Shown: piece by piece, positions 51,583 through 59,271 of the stretch
How the letters are laid out: each line of letters begins with the position of its first letter
Position numbering within the stretch: the first letter of the stretch is position 1
Origin: Acidobacteriota bacterium
GTDB taxonomy: Bacteria > Acidobacteriota > Holophagae > Holophagales > Holophagaceae
NCBI GenBank assembly: GCA_014189895.1
Contig: BJFQ01000001.1
Location: 62,001-126,000 of the forward strand
DNA: 64,000 nt
Direction: 5' to 3'
Notes under the pieces: generated by a model
Databases searched by the model: none
What the model was told of the DNA's origin: nothing
The model's input: the letters and a program-made list of their open reading frames with translations, nothing else
Translations under genes and position numbers: made by a program

Positions 51583-52517
51583 TCACAGATCCTTTTATCC
51601 CTAAACTCCAAGAAGCGCAGGAGATGACACGGCGAGGTAATTTTGGGAAGGCCGTTGCTATTTATTCAGAAATTCTTCACCGAGACCCCTACCATGCAGC
51701 GGCGCAAAAGGGTTTGTCTCAACTTAAGCCCTATTTATTAGGGCCTGTAGAGCCTGGTACATTCGCTGAAAACAACATCCCCGCCGAGAGAAAAATAAAA
51801 ATCTCTCGAAATGCGCCCTCTCTTCAATCTATCGATTGGAGTAAACGTGTGCACTCGCGACCTTTTTTAAAGAAATTAGATGACAAAGGACTTCTGAAAT
51901 ATGGTGGCATTATTCTTCTTGCTTTCGTCTGTGTGTGGGGGTTGCTCGGAGACTACCGATCTGAGTACGCTGCCGAGCGAGCCAAGGACCAAGCTATACG
52001 TATTGGGGAAAACCAATCGCCGTTTCTTATCCCCGAAATGGACACAGTGGCTATTTGGGAAGAGGCTCTGCGTTTTGAAAAAGAAGGGCTACCCCTTTAC
52101 GCTTTCTACCGGGCCCGACACCTTACAAAACTCGACAGACGCCATGGCGAATCAGCGGCGCTTGTGGCGAGCCTCGGCGCCCGTCTGAATCAACAAGCAG
52201 AACTAAAAATGAATACTCGGGAGTTATCTAACTACCTATTGAATCAGTCTTTTACGGAGCTACGGGCATACTCAGAAAATTGGCTGGCCCGTAGCCCCAA
52301 CGACCCCAAAGCCTTAGCGCTGCACGCCCAAGTTTTAACAGGGTTAGCACAAGCCGCTTTCAAGTCTGGCAACGACGAAGCGGCGGAAACATTCTTAAAA
52401 CTAGGTCGGGCTGTGTTCCCTAATGATCTTATTTGGGATGTGCGCCTGATTATCCTTCAGGATCTTCACCGCGCAAGCTCAAAAGAACGCGAGGAGATGC
52501 TCGGTTATTTTGGTTGA
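51579..52517 (+). CDS. TPR protein with a single membrane segment
   Basis: A 312-residue protein. N-terminal residues about 1-45 form a TPR-like helix pair ('AQEMTRRGNFGKAVAIYSEILHRDPYHAAAQKGL' in two parts), followed by a basic linker and one membrane segment ('YGGIILLAFVCVWGLLG', about 108-124). The outer part is helical with TPR-like units ('WLARSPNDPKALALHAQVLTGLAQAAFKSGNDEAAETFLKLG' split). It therefore has TPRs on both sides of the membrane. I cannot name the family. It overlaps the FHA gene by four bases and lies 5 nt before the zinc-ribbon membrane protein, suggesting a membrane complex recruited by FHA-phosphothreonine binding. Confidence 0.65.
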   Translation: MITDPFIPKLQEAQEMTRRGNFGKAVAIYSEILHRDPYHAAAQKGLSQLKPYLLGPVEPGTFAENNIPAERKIKISRNAPSLQSIDWSKRVHSRPFLKKLDDKGLLKYGGIILLAFVCVWGLLGDYRSEYAAERAKDQAIRIGENQSPFLIPEMDTVAIWEEALRFEKEGLPLYAFYRARHLTKLDRRHGESAALVASLGARLNQQAELKMNTRELSNYLLNQSFTELRAYSENWLARSPNDPKALALHAQVLTGLAQAAFKSGNDEAAETFLKLGRAVFPNDLIWDVRLIILQDLHRASSKEREEMLGYFG

Positions 52518-52522
52518 ACCTT

Positions 52523-53239
52523 ATGACACAACATTGCGCACAATGTAATACTTCAAAACCTAAATACGTTTTTGAGTGCCCTCGGTGCGGAGCACAACCC
52601 GACCTTCCGCGCACCTCAAGATTGTTGTTTAATGTTCCTTTTTCTTCATCTCAAGCCGCCTCTTCACTCCTCACGACACATCCGACTTCAATCACTGAGG
52701 TTGGACTCACGCCATCAACTTCAAAGCCCCTATGGGTAGACTATGAAAGGCGAAAGCCTAGGCCCGATGGGGCTTTGTTGACCGATATCCCGGACTCTAC
52801 CCGAGCGGGTGGAGGTCTTGGCCTGATCCAAGTTTCATCATTCTGGCCTATTGCCTCAGTTTTGTTGCTTGAGGCTCTTTTTATTTATCTGATCAATATG
52901 GGTATCGCTATTGTAGCGAGTGCAATACTCCGGGTCCCTACGGATCTTATTTATAGCGGTGAAACGCAGTGGTTGGCTTACAGCCTACATCTTGCCTGTT
53001 CGTGGATGGCGATTCTTGCGCCAGTGTTATTTATAAACCAAACACCTTTCATGCCCTCACGTTATCTCCATGTACCTTGCCGAGGCTATGGGCAGGTCAT
53101 ACTTTTTTCAGGTCTGCATTTATTGTCCGTCATCTGCCTACCGATCACGTATGTGTTTATGCTCTTTGATCAAGATCATCGGACCCCCACAGAAGCCTGG
53201 CTAGGGCTCCCGATTCTTCAATCTTCCCGAATGGGCTGA
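52523..53239 (+). CDS. Zinc-ribbon multi-pass membrane protein
   Basis: A 238-residue protein with an N-terminal four-Cys zinc ribbon (C5, C8, C19, C22), a low-complexity linker to about residue 110, and three to four membrane segments ('FWPIASVLLLEALFIYLINMGIAIVASAI' split, 'YSLHLACSWMAILAPVLFI', 'VILFSGLHLLSVICLPITYVFML'). The layout is like RDD or zinc-ribbon membrane proteins, but I see no RDD signature. The start at 52523 is chosen because it begins at the ribbon and follows the upstream stop by 5 nt; the longer frame overlaps the TPR gene. Last gene of the group, convergent with the permease. Confidence 0.6.
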   Translation: MTQHCAQCNTSKPKYVFECPRCGAQPDLPRTSRLLFNVPFSSSQAASSLLTTHPTSITEVGLTPSTSKPLWVDYERRKPRPDGALLTDIPDSTRAGGGLGLIQVSSFWPIASVLLLEALFIYLINMGIAIVASAILRVPTDLIYSGETQWLAYSLHLACSWMAILAPVLFINQTPFMPSRYLHVPCRGYGQVILFSGLHLLSVICLPITYVFMLFDQDHRTPTEAWLGLPILQSSRMG

Positions 53240-53267
53240 CCGGCCTAAGTCTAAGAAAAGCTTGGCT

Positions 53268-55175
53268 TTATAGGTGATATGGGATTGAAATTACAATCAC
53301 CTGGGGTTCAGCACGTAATTTAAGTTTAATCCAGAAAGCGGTTTGGTTATGCAAAACCCATTCAACAAAACCTTGGGTCACAAACTCGGGAATAATGACG
53401 GTGATGGTGCACTCGGGTTCTGTTTCTCTCATTTTTCTTACCGTATCAATGATGGGTCCTATAATTTGGCGGTAGCGGTTTTCAATCGTCACCAGAGGGA
53501 TGCCCTCTCCGTGCTGATGCCATACATCTTTGAGTTTTTCGACTTCTACATTGTGCCGCCCGTTTTCATCGATGAGATCCACCGTCAGCGCTTCGATTTG
53601 TTCATGCGGTGCGATCGTCTTGGCATAATTCAAAGCAGATACCACGCCTGAGTGAACCCCTGACACCAAAACAATCACACGATTCTTGCGATGCAAAGAG
53701 AGTCCCCCAGTGCTATTTAAGAGCTTCTGAGCCGTGTCTTCATAGTGTTTATGAATCACTCGAAAGACTTGAACAAGACCGAAAATTAAAATAGTGACGG
53801 CCCAAACTCCGTGGGTGAATTTAGTGGCCAAGATCACTAATAAAACTAGGGACGCTGCAGTGAAACCGAGGGCGTTCAGTCCAAGCTTCAACTTCCAGTA
53901 TGAACCTTTGAGGCGGTTCCAGCGAACCACCATGGCGCCCTGACTAATAGAGAAGCCGAGAAAAACTCCAAAAGCATAAAGGTCAAGCAACAGATGTTCA
54001 CGCGCGTTGAAAACCCAGACCAAGACAAAAGCAATCACACTAAGAATAATAATTCCATTAGAGAATACGAGTCGATGCCCCTGCTGAGAAAATTGGCGGG
54101 GAAGATATTTATCTTTCGCCAATAAAGATGCTAGCCGGGGGAAGTCAGCATAGGCAGTATTCGCGGCCAGAAATAAAATGGCCATAGTGAACCCCTGGAT
54201 GACGAGGTAATAATAGTAAGCAAACGCTGATGCCCCGGGCACAAAGAGAATTTTTTTAGCTAAAGTCGAGAGGAGTGTTTCGGGGTCATTAGGGTAGTGG
54301 CTTAAGTGGAAATGATTAGCAAGATATGTAATGCCCAAAAACATCGCCCCGAGGAGCGCTGTCATCATGCGCATGGTTTTCACGGCGTTATCGGCAGCCG
54401 GTGGCTTGAAATTCTGAATCCCATCCGAGATCGCTTCAATACCCGTCAGCGCTGTGCATCCTGCCGCATAGGCTCGTGCAAATAACCAAACGGCGGCGAA
54501 CCCGGTGAATTGATTAAACTCGGGGACCACGCGTACAGAGGCGTCCTCCATGGCATAGGGATCCCCTGACGCGACTCGATAGCCTCCGAGTGCGACCAGA
54601 GAAAGGATACTGATCACGAAGCCGTAGGTAGGAACAGCGAAAAATAATCCGCTTTCTTTAACGCCGATTAGATTGACATAGGCGACGAAGACAATGACGA
54701 GAGATGCGAAGAGAACACGGTGGGGGTCTAACGAGGGAAAGGCGGATGTAAGGGCTGATACACCCGCGCTTACGCTAACAGCAACGGTTAAAATGTAGTC
54801 CACTAAAAGACTAGCCCCCGCCGCCTGAGAAAAACCCAAGCCAAGATTATCGCGCGCAACTAAGTACGCTCCACCACCCGATGGATAGGCACGAATCGTC
54901 TGGTTATAACTCACCAATAAAATAATCAGTAGCCCAACAATACCCAAGGCGGCGTACCAAGACCAAGCAAAGGCACCCAAGAGTAGGGCGCCTGATAACC
55001 CTGCAGCAGGGCCTGCAAGTGAAATGGTGTCCATAATGGATTGCGTGGCATACGCAACTGAACTTAGGGCGTCGGAACTAAAAACAGCTAGACCCACTGA
55101 CTTGCTTACTTTTGTTTGATGGGTATTATCGTCTGAATAAGGCTGGCCTAGTAAAAAGTTTTTTAAATTTCCCAT
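53268..55175 (-). CDS. APC-superfamily permease, KimA-like (probable K+ or amino-acid importer)
   Basis: The 635-residue protein has about twelve membrane segments in residues 25-480 and a cytoplasmic C-terminal domain (about 490-635) as in KimA. The first segment carries the family motif 'LAVFSSDALSSVAYATQ', followed by 'SYNQTIRAYPSGGGAYLVARDNLG', and 'GCTALTGIEAISDGIQNFKPP' in the middle. KimA takes up potassium with protons and is controlled by c-di-AMP in Firmicutes; amino-acid transport is the other option. There is no room for a ydaO-type riboswitch in the 92-nt gap to lipA. The C-terminal segment 'NRVIVLVSGVHSGVVSALNYAKTI' resembles the KimA cytosolic dimer domain. Confidence 0.85.
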   Translation of the reverse strand: MGNLKNFLLGQPYSDDNTHQTKVSKSVGLAVFSSDALSSVAYATQSIMDTISLAGPAAGLSGALLLGAFAWSWYAALGIVGLLIILLVSYNQTIRAYPSGGGAYLVARDNLGLGFSQAAGASLLVDYILTVAVSVSAGVSALTSAFPSLDPHRVLFASLVIVFVAYVNLIGVKESGLFFAVPTYGFVISILSLVALGGYRVASGDPYAMEDASVRVVPEFNQFTGFAAVWLFARAYAAGCTALTGIEAISDGIQNFKPPAADNAVKTMRMMTALLGAMFLGITYLANHFHLSHYPNDPETLLSTLAKKILFVPGASAFAYYYYLVIQGFTMAILFLAANTAYADFPRLASLLAKDKYLPRQFSQQGHRLVFSNGIIILSVIAFVLVWVFNAREHLLLDLYAFGVFLGFSISQGAMVVRWNRLKGSYWKLKLGLNALGFTAASLVLLVILATKFTHGVWAVTILIFGLVQVFRVIHKHYEDTAQKLLNSTGGLSLHRKNRVIVLVSGVHSGVVSALNYAKTIAPHEQIEALTVDLIDENGRHNVEVEKLKDVWHQHGEGIPLVTIENRYRQIIGPIIDTVRKMRETEPECTITVIIPEFVTQGFVEWVLHNQTAFWIKLKLRAEPQVIVISIPYHL

Positions 55176-55267
55176 TGAGATCTTCTTAATAAAAAGGCAA
55201 GAGCCTGAAGGGGTTTCGAGAATGGTCTAATCCTATCATCTGTCAGAATAAATAAGGGGTTGGGAAC

Positions 55268-56194
55268 ATGGGTCGTTTTCCAAAAAAGAGCGGTCGTGAA
55301 GTACTCGGTACCCACGAGCGACTTCCGGCTTGGATCGCCAAAGAAAAGACGTCTTTGAGCCAGTTACACGATTTAAAAGTTGGGCTTCGGGAGAGTCATT
55401 TGCACACCGTGTGTGAAGAGGCTCGTTGCCCCAACCGAACCCATTGCTTTTCCCATGGGACGGCGACTTTTTTACTGTTGGGGGACGTGTGCACTCGTGC
55501 CTGTGGTTTTTGTTCCATTAAAAACGGAAAGCCTTTGTCGCTCGACCCCCATGAGCCAGAAGATACCGCCTCGCGTGTAGAAGCCATGGGGCTTCGCTAC
55601 GCTGTTTTGACCAGCGTGAACCGCGATGACCTCCCGGACGGTGGCTCCGCTCAATTCGCTGAAACAATCCGAGCCATCCGTCGTCGGTGCCCTAGTGTGT
55701 CCGTGGAGGTCCTAATCCCAGACTTTATGGGAGATTTAGAGGCAGTAACCGCAGTGGTTGAGGCGGGCCCTGTTGTGTTAAATCATAATGTTGAAACTGT
55801 ACCTAGTCTTTATTCTATAGTTCGGCCGGCAGGTCGCTTCGAGCGTTCACTCTCGGTACTCCAGCAAGCTAAGCGCTTAGGCCGAGATGTATTTGGCGAT
55901 GATTTCAAAACAAAAAGTGGTTTAATGTTGGGCCTTGGAGAAAACCAACAAGAGCTCATAGAGGTTTTCCAAAAACTTCGGTCGGTCGGGGTCGACATTC
56001 TCACTCTCGGACAATACTTGAGACCTACGAGATATCAACTTCCTGTCGCTCGTTATGTCCCCCCGGAGGAATTCGAATCGCTGGCTAAAACCGCTAAAGA
56101 CCTAGGGTTTTTAACGGTTTACGCAGGGCCCTTGGTCCGAAGTAGTTTCAATGCATTTGAAGTAAGTCAACAAGATGGAATTGCCATTCTATAG
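55268..56194 (+). CDS. lipA: Lipoyl synthase LipA
   Basis: The 308-residue radical-SAM enzyme inserts sulfur into octanoyl groups on E2 and GcvH proteins. Both clusters are present: the auxiliary cluster CX4CX5C (Cys49, Cys54, Cys60 in 'CEEARCPNRTHC') and the SAM cluster CX3CX2C (Cys75, Cys79, Cys82). Also 'VLTSVNRDDLPDGG', 'VLNHNVETVPSLY', 'KSGLMLGLGE' and the late Ser in 'GPLVRSSFNA' that ligates the auxiliary cluster. The N-terminus is short and basic. No lipB is in the window. Convergent with the polyferredoxin gene (8 nt). Confidence 0.96.
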   Translation: MGRFPKKSGREVLGTHERLPAWIAKEKTSLSQLHDLKVGLRESHLHTVCEEARCPNRTHCFSHGTATFLLLGDVCTRACGFCSIKNGKPLSLDPHEPEDTASRVEAMGLRYAVLTSVNRDDLPDGGSAQFAETIRAIRRRCPSVSVEVLIPDFMGDLEAVTAVVEAGPVVLNHNVETVPSLYSIVRPAGRFERSLSVLQQAKRLGRDVFGDDFKTKSGLMLGLGENQQELIEVFQKLRSVGVDILTLGQYLRPTRYQLPVARYVPPEEFESLAKTAKDLGFLTVYAGPLVRSSFNAFEVSQQDGIAIL

Positions 56195-56202
56195 GTATGC
56201 GT

Positions 56203-56853
56203 CTAATTTAATTGCTGCTTGGGAATAATTTTTATAGCTGCGGGATCCGTGGGACATCCGAATACACATAACCCACAGCCCGTACAAAATTCTGATACCA
56301 CTTCGGGGTGAGCGAACGTGTGCTCTTCGTTGAACTCCATTTTAATGGCAAGGTTGGGGTATGGGCACCGATCCACACACACTTGACATGCGCTGGCTGC
56401 ACGGCCTTCCGCTTCATAGGTTAGGCAAAGATCGGAAGCGATTTTGGCAGTCCCAATAAAAACCGCCTCGGGCCCAGAGCGGTTAAACCCCCCGTGTGTT
56501 AAGCGTGTGGGCCACACCAACGCGCCCTCAGGGCAGGCGGTAACACAGGGTAATTCTGTGCATAGGAAACAAGGAGTTCTTCGGGGATCGATGTGGGGGC
56601 TTCCGATCGCTAGCCCCGTTTTCGCATCGGCTTTAATCAGTGCATCTTGGGGACAAGCTTCAATACATTTATCGCAACGCGTACAAGAACTTAAAAAAGA
56701 AAGTTCATCGAGCGCACCGGGGGGTCGGATTAAATGAGCTCCAAGCCCTGTTGTGAGACCTTCAAAACGCTCAGCAAGAAAACCAAAAGCAAGGGTCTTA
56801 ATAGAACTAAAGAAATCTGAACGCCCTTGGTTTTCGTCTAAGCGTTGAGACAT
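56203..56853 (-). CDS. NapF/MauM-like four-cluster ferredoxin
   Basis: A 216-residue iron-sulfur protein with four clusters of cysteines: 'CTRCDKCIEACP', 'CFLCTELPCVTACPEGAL', 'CQVCVDRCPYPNLAI' and 'CTGCGLCVFGCPTDP'. The order and the variant Cys spacing in motifs two and three match NapF/NapG/MauM-type proteins, which pass electrons to periplasmic or membrane oxidoreductases. No twin-arginine signal is visible, so it is probably cytoplasmic. No nap, nos or mau gene is nearby, so the partner is unknown. It starts at ATG 56853, or at the TTG at 56859 with AAGG closer by. It follows the Asd-like gene directly. Confidence 0.85.
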   Translation of the reverse strand: MSQRLDENQGRSDFFSSIKTLAFGFLAERFEGLTTGLGAHLIRPPGALDELSFLSSCTRCDKCIEACPQDALIKADAKTGLAIGSPHIDPRRTPCFLCTELPCVTACPEGALVWPTRLTHGGFNRSGPEAVFIGTAKIASDLCLTYEAEGRAASACQVCVDRCPYPNLAIKMEFNEEHTFAHPEVVSEFCTGCGLCVFGCPTDPAAIKIIPKQQLN

Positions 56854-56859
56854 ATGCAA

Positions 56860-57675
56860 CTAAACCTTAAGAGATAAGAGCCGAACCATTGGTTGGAGTA
56901 CACCCCATAAAATAGCGTCAAATCCTATGACCAGCGTGGCATATTGCCCCGCCGCATCCAGGTCTGCGTACACCAAAACCTCACTGCGCGTCGCAACATC
57001 TCTCGAGGTGGGCGGTGTATCGGCCCACTTCACCTGCCCAGGGAGATTGGTTTTTTTTGTCATCCGTTTTTCTAAATTGACAAGATTAAGAACCAAAAGA
57101 TCTCCATGAAAAGTAGGAGTGAACACATCTGTAATTCTTCCTTTTGGTTTTTGGGGGACTACTTCAAAAGCAGCTCGGTACCCTAGCTGTGTCGAATCGG
57201 GTTCTTCGCCTTGAAGTACGGCGACGCTCTGTTGATGAAGTTCCATTAATCCGATTTCTCCTCGATGGGAGACGGACCTTAAATACACTCCACTAACGGT
57301 GCCTACGTTCTCCACTAGGTGGGGAAGCAACAAGAGGATTTGCTCTACGGCAGGACGCACAAAGAGCCTATTTTCAGGGCCCCAGGGCCCGGTGAGCGGT
57401 GCGGGTGTCCCACAAGAAGCGTCGGCTGTGACATCAAGAACTCGGCCTGGGAATTCATCGAGTAACCCTACGGGTTCAGGTTGCGCCAAGATGACCGCGT
57501 CGTAATCCTTGATGAGGTCAGGGGTTGGGGCAAAAGCTACGATATCATTTTCTTCTTGTTCTTTCGTTAGCGGTCCAGAGGCAAGAGGAAGTACCGAACA
57601 ATGATGCGCCTCGAGTGTACGGACCAATTCTTGACCTAAGATGTCTTGCGCACCAACTACAGCAATTTTTAACAT
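56860..57675 (-). CDS. Aspartate-semialdehyde-dehydrogenase-like protein lacking the active-site Cys (Usg-like)
   Basis: A 271-residue protein, shorter than Asd (about 340). The NADP-binding start is preserved ('LKIAVVGAQDILGQELVRTLEAHHCSVLPLAS' in parts). Where Asd has PNCST with the catalytic Cys, this protein reads 'FVRPAVEQILLLLPHL', with no Cys. The following block 'GVYLRSVSHRGEIGLMELHQQS' corresponds to the Asd 'vvvsTYQAVSGaG..gmdEL' segment, with the Gln and Ser-Gly changed. The later active-site His region is also not recognisable. It therefore cannot do Asd chemistry. E. coli Usg is a similar Cys-less Asd paralogue of unknown role. It sits between purB and the ferredoxin gene, with gaps of 9 and 0-6 nt. 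Confidence 0.72.
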   Translation of the reverse strand: MLKIAVVGAQDILGQELVRTLEAHHCSVLPLASGPLTKEQEENDIVAFAPTPDLIKDYDAVILAQPEPVGLLDEFPGRVLDVTADASCGTPAPLTGPWGPENRLFVRPAVEQILLLLPHLVENVGTVSGVYLRSVSHRGEIGLMELHQQSVAVLQGEEPDSTQLGYRAAFEVVPQKPKGRITDVFTPTFHGDLLVLNLVNLEKRMTKKTNLPGQVKWADTPPTSRDVATRSEVLVYADLDAAGQYATLVIGFDAILWGVLQPMVRLLSLKV

Positions 57676-57684
57676 TTTTAGACC

Positions 57685-59133
57685 TTAGACGCGAGGTGCT
57701 TCGGGGGGGAGTGGCTTAAAATTAACTAAGAGTGGGTCTAGGATTTTTTCGATAAATTCGGCTGCCTGCTCAGGAGCCCGGCCCACCAATCGCTCTGGCT
57801 TTAAGAGCAATTGAATCTCACTGATCCCCAGCCCCCACGCGGTGTCTTTTGCAAGGAGTGCGAGGAGCGGATTGGGATTTCCGTGGTGAATTTCTTCCAT
57901 GGCCTGAAGGGCACTCGTTCTAAATTTGGCGTGAAGGGCTTGCCGATCTCCACCACGCTGAGTGGCTTCCATTAATAAAATCTCTGCACATAAAAATGGA
58001 AGTTCTCGATGAAGATTGACTTCGATCATCGGGGTATGGACGACTAACCCCTCGGCAATATTTTGGTAAAGGATTAAGATCGCATCGACAGCGAGAAAGC
58101 CCTGTGAAATGGTTAAGCGTCGGTGCGCACTATCGTCAAGGGTTCTTTCTAGCCATTGATTAGACGAGGTTTGATACGTGCTGGGCAGCAGCCCTGTGAC
58201 AAAACGCGCAAGGCTCGCCATTCGCTCCGAGCGCATCGGGTTGCGCTTGTAAGGCATTGCGCTTGAACCTATTTGATCCTTACCAAAGGGTTCTTCAATC
58301 TCACGCATATGTTGTAGGAGACGAATATCATTAGCAAATTTACTAGCGCTACTAGCAATGCCACACAACACTTGTCCTATCCGATCTTCAAGTTTGCGCG
58401 TGGAGGTCTGCCCGCTGACAGCGATGACAGGTACCCCAAGCCGTGTGGAAAAAAGATTTTCAAGCTCTTGGGCTTTCTTTTTGTCTCCATTAAAAAGTTC
58501 TACAAAACTAGCTTGGGTACCTGTGGCGCCTTTCAAGCCACGTAGAGGTAACGTGGTTAAAAGGTGATCTAAATCTTCCAGGTCTAAAACAAGGTCTTGG
58601 GCCCAGAGCGTAGCTCGTTTACCGACCGTTGTGGGCTGCGCAGGCTGGAAGTGGGTGTACCCAAGTGTGGGTATACTAGCGTGCGTTAAGCTGAAGGTTC
58701 GCAAAGCTGAAATGACGCTCAGTAATCTCTGGCGAAGAAGACCTAGGGCTTCGCGAGCAATCAGCGTATCGCCATTATCGGTGACAAAACAACTAGTGGC
58801 CCCCAAATGAATGACCCCACGAGCGTCGGGGATTTGTTCGCCCCATGCATGGATAGCCGCCATGACGTCGTGCCTTAATTTATTTTCGTGTTGAGTGATC
58901 AAAGGTAAGTCCACGAGGTCTTGTGTAGACTTCATTAGGGTGACTTGTTGTGGGGTGATGGAGAGGCCCATTTCAGCCTCACATTCAGCCAATAATACCC
59001 AAAGCCGTCGCCATGTTTTCTGTCTGTAAAGTGTTGAAAACAGGGCACTCATACGTGAACTAGCGTAGCGAGACGCTAGGGGGTTTTCAAACCCAGAAAG
59101 GGCGCTATCGTGGACGTCGGGAAGAAAGGGCAT
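57685..59133 (-). CDS. purB: Adenylosuccinate lyase
   Basis: The 482-residue fumarase/aspartase-superfamily enzyme acts twice in purine synthesis, releasing fumarate from SAICAR and adenylosuccinate. The family signature 'GSSAMPYKRNPMRSERM' carries the catalytic Ser; 'HLGATSCFVTDNGDT', 'TLGYTHFQPAQPTTVGKR' with the catalytic His, and 'TQASFVELFNG' are the other blocks. The N-terminus 'NPLASRYAS' is typical of the class. The ATG at 59133 is preferred over an upstream Met because it fits the promoter: TATAAT lies 6 nt before it, so the RNA would begin at the start codon. It is the first gene of a three-gene unit with the Asd-like and ferredoxin genes. Confidence 0.95.
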   Translation of the reverse strand: MPFLPDVHDSALSGFENPLASRYASSRMSALFSTLYRQKTWRRLWVLLAECEAEMGLSITPQQVTLMKSTQDLVDLPLITQHENKLRHDVMAAIHAWGEQIPDARGVIHLGATSCFVTDNGDTLIAREALGLLRQRLLSVISALRTFSLTHASIPTLGYTHFQPAQPTTVGKRATLWAQDLVLDLEDLDHLLTTLPLRGLKGATGTQASFVELFNGDKKKAQELENLFSTRLGVPVIAVSGQTSTRKLEDRIGQVLCGIASSASKFANDIRLLQHMREIEEPFGKDQIGSSAMPYKRNPMRSERMASLARFVTGLLPSTYQTSSNQWLERTLDDSAHRRLTISQGFLAVDAILILYQNIAEGLVVHTPMIEVNLHRELPFLCAEILLMEATQRGGDRQALHAKFRTSALQAMEEIHHGNPNPLLALLAKDTAWGLGISEIQLLLKPERLVGRAPEQAAEFIEKILDPLLVNFKPLPPEAPRV

Positions 59134-59169
59134 ACTTCTATTATAGAGACGTGTCGCGGCCATCTCCAA
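59134..59169 (-). promoter_or_regulatory. purB promoter giving a leaderless message
   Basis: On the minus strand, TTGGAG (59164-59169) and a perfect TATAAT (59140-59145) are separated by 18 nt. Six nt follow before the A of the purB ATG at 59133, which is exactly the usual start-site distance. No Shine-Dalgarno sequence is present. This predicts transcription from the start codon itself. Confidence 0.65.
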
Positions 59170-59175
59170 CCGAGT

Positions 59176-59219
59176 CTATTACGAATTATTTCGTAATAGT
59201 GCTACGAATAATTTCGTAG
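59176..59219. promoter_or_regulatory. Two tandem palindromes in the purB-glyA gap
   Basis: CTATTACGAA and TTCGTAATAG (59176-59185, 59190-59199) form a perfect 10-bp inverted repeat with TTAT centre. CTACGAA and TTCGTAG (59202-59208, 59213-59219) form a second, with TAAT centre. Their centres are 23 bp apart, about two helical turns, just upstream of the purB -35 and within the glyA promoter region. They look like paired operators for a dimeric regulator. Confidence 0.6.
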
Positions 59220-59226
59220 AAAAAAA

Positions 59227-59242
59227 TGTTCCATGTGGAACA
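59227..59242. promoter_or_regulatory. parS-like palindrome upstream of glyA
   Basis: TGTTCCATGTGGAACA, a near-perfect 16-bp palindrome, matches the bacterial parS consensus TGTTTCACGTGAAACA at 12 of 16 positions, and differs from its own symmetric form at one position. It lies between divergent purB and glyA. A matching copy is at 60523-60538. Confidence 0.65.
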
Positions 59243-59271
59243 CCCATCTCAAGCCCCCCCAGGAGTCCCTA

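Noticed and set aside
55176-55267. c-di-AMP (ydaO-type) riboswitch upstream of the KimA-like gene
   Set aside because: The gap to lipA is too short and no conserved riboswitch core is visible.
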